Part shown: positions 8,159 to 9,320 of the stretch, piece after piece
Layout: the number at the start of each line of letters is the position of its first letter
How positions within the stretch are numbered: position 1 is the first letter of the stretch
Source of the DNA: Bdellovibrionales bacterium
GTDB taxonomy: Bacteria > Bdellovibrionota > Bacteriovoracia > Bacteriovoracales > Bacteriovoracaceae
DNA: 9,320 nt
Direction of reading: 5' to 3'
Assembly (NCBI GenBank): GCA_005791855.1
Contig: SXUH01000213.1
Span: 1-9,320 of the forward strand
Position numbers and translations under genes: made by a program
Notes under the pieces: model-generated
The model's input: the letters and a program-made list of their open reading frames with translations, nothing else
What the model was told of the DNA's origin: nothing
Databases searched by the model: none

Positions 8159-9300
8159 ACGTCCTCTACGTCTCCCCCTCTTCCCTCCCCTCGAGGTCGG
8201 CCAATTCCATCCACGTGGTAAACATGTGCAAAGCCTTCTGCCAGCACGGGGCCGACGTGACCTTGGTCGCCCGCAGGACGGTCGAGAGCTCCCGGGACCT
8301 CAGGAGCGAGATCGAAGGCCGGTACGGGCCGCTTCCGAGCGAGCTTAGGGTCGCATCCTACTTCTTGAAGACCGAGAGGATGGCTTCCCTCCTCATCGCC
8401 CTCCTAGCTCTCACCCTGCTCCCGAAGAAGAGGTACGACGTCATCTTCTCCAGGAACATCTACTTCGCGGTCTTCCTCTGCGTGCTCACCTCGAGGAAGT
8501 TCTTCTTCGAGACCCACAATCCGGAGCCCGGGTTCCGGCGGCGGCTCCAGAGGTACGTCATCGATCATCCGCAGGCACAGACCGTCGTCATCTCCGACGC
8601 CCTGAGGGCCATCCTGGTTGAAACCGGAGACGCGGCCGACGTGTCTCGAACGCTCGTGCTCCACGATGCGGCTCCCGAGGGGATCCGGGTGCTGACGGCC
8701 GAAGAAAGGCAAAGAGAACGGCGAGAGCTCTTCCCCGAGTTCGCTCCGTCGAGGCTCGTCGGGTACTTCGGGCACCTCTACCGCGGGAGAGGCTTCGAGG
8801 TCATCGAAGGCCTCGCGAAGCTCAACCCGGAGGTCACCTTCCTCGTCTACGGCGGCAACGATAAGGAGATCAACGATCTGCGAACCCAGTTCGGCTCCTC
8901 CAACCTCAAGATCATGGGCCACGTCTCCCACCAGGAAGCCCTGAGGCTCATGCGGCTCATGGACGTGCTCCTCATGCCGTACCAGAAGAAGGTCTACGTC
9001 GACGCCGGCGCGCGGATGGACACGTCCCGCTGGATGTCACCCATGAAGATGTTCGAGTACCTCGCGAGCAACGTGCCGATCATCTCCTCGAGGATCAGCG
9101 TGCTGGAGGAGGTCCTCGTCGATAACGAGAACGCCCTGCTCGTCACGCCGGATGACGTTTCGGACTGGGACCGGGCGCTGAGGAAGGTCCTTGGGGACGG
9201 GGCGCTTGAGAGACGAGTTTCCGCGAGGGCCCGGAGCGACTACGAGAAGAAGTACTCCTGGAAGTCCCGCGTCGCTTCGATCCTAAGATCGAGTCACTGA
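8155..9300 (+). CDS. GT-B glycosyltransferase, GT4-like (second of a coupled pair)
   Basis: A second GT-B enzyme of 381 residues, not closely similar to its upstream neighbour. The N-terminal half has SANSIHVVNMCKAFCQHGAD (15-34), a loop-and-helix signature of GT4 enzymes, and ETHNPEPGFRRRL (119-131). The C-terminal half has GYFGHLYRGRGFEVI (203-217), VYGG (231-234), IMGHV (253-257), MPYQ (274-277) and SPMKMFEYLASNVPIISS (295-312). Glu301 is the second Glu of the usual E-x7-E pair; position 293 is Trp instead of Glu, as is common in 'SPxKxFEYxA' subfamilies. A GGAAG 7 nt before the ATG (8143-8147) gives it a good ribosome binding site even though the start overlaps the preceding stop. A hydrophobic stretch at ~78-90 could aid membrane association. 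A short hairpin and an AGGAG follow the stop. The donor sugar cannot be deduced. Confidence 0.92.
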   Translation: MNVLYVSPSSLPSRSANSIHVVNMCKAFCQHGADVTLVARRTVESSRDLRSEIEGRYGPLPSELRVASYFLKTERMASLLIALLALTLLPKKRYDVIFSRNIYFAVFLCVLTSRKFFFETHNPEPGFRRRLQRYVIDHPQAQTVVISDALRAILVETGDAADVSRTLVLHDAAPEGIRVLTAEERQRERRELFPEFAPSRLVGYFGHLYRGRGFEVIEGLAKLNPEVTFLVYGGNDKEINDLRTQFGSSNLKIMGHVSHQEALRLMRLMDVLLMPYQKKVYVDAGARMDTSRWMSPMKMFEYLASNVPIISSRISVLEEVLVDNENALLVTPDDVSDWDRALRKVLGDGALERRVSARARSDYEKKYSWKSRVASILRSSH

Positions 9301-9301
9301 G

Positions 9302-9320
9302 CCTGCTGCGGAAGCAGGAG
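9302..9320 (+). other. Hairpin and AGGAG after the last gene, possible ribosome binding site of a next gene
   Basis: CCTGCT (9302-9307) and AGCAGG (9313-9318) form a 6-bp stem with a 5-nt loop directly after the stop of the second GT4-like gene. The right arm leads into AGGAG (9316-9320), a strong Shine-Dalgarno sequence, so the operon probably continues past the window. The window ends before any T tract or start codon, so terminator and ribosome binding site cannot be told apart with certainty. Confidence 0.35.

Overview
The window is part of a surface-polysaccharide (O-antigen or capsule-type) biosynthesis locus of a bacterium, almost certainly Gram-negative. Eight protein genes fill nearly all of it. 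They supply a lipid-linked initiating sugar, a CMP-activated sugar and several glycosyltransferases. Codons strongly favour G or C in the third position (AAG, GAG, CTC, ATC, TTC), while gene edges and intergenic gaps are clearly AT-richer. Nothing here fixes the lineage. No RNA gene, CRISPR array, transposase or attachment site was seen.

Layout. (1) 1-113: AT-rich non-coding DNA with only weak hairpins. (2) 114-2015, minus: large membrane-anchored nucleotide-sugar 4,6-dehydratase of the WbpM/PglF/CapD type. (3) 2016-2117: AT-rich divergent control region. (4) 2118-2678, plus: small PglC-type phosphoglycosyl transferase. Its 3' end overlaps the convergent gene 3 by 11 bp. (5) 6981 down to 2668, minus: a compact operon read as GT2 glycosyltransferase, then a cytidylyltransferase-methyltransferase fusion, then a GT-B-like surface carbohydrate protein, then a WbpV/WreQ-like SDR. 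Gaps are 41, 3 and 4 nt. (6) 6982-7078: second divergent control region. (7) 7079-9300, plus: two GT-B (GT4-like) glycosyltransferases coupled by an ATGA overlap. The last 20 bases carry a small hairpin and an AGGAG that may serve a next gene outside the window.

How the genes may work together (inference). The dehydratase and SDR together could make a UDP-6-deoxy-HexNAc such as UDP-QuiNAc or UDP-FucNAc. The PglC-like enzyme would place it on undecaprenyl phosphate, and the GT2 and two GT4-like enzymes would extend it. The NeuA-type cytidylyltransferase domain points to a CMP-activated acidic sugar, and its fused methyltransferase may methylate that sugar or the glycan. The GT-B-like gene next to it has (D/E)(D/E)G and HP motifs like those of CMP-sugar-using transferases, so it is a candidate for adding that sugar. 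No flippase, polymerase, ABC exporter or NeuB-type synthase is present, so the locus is incomplete here.
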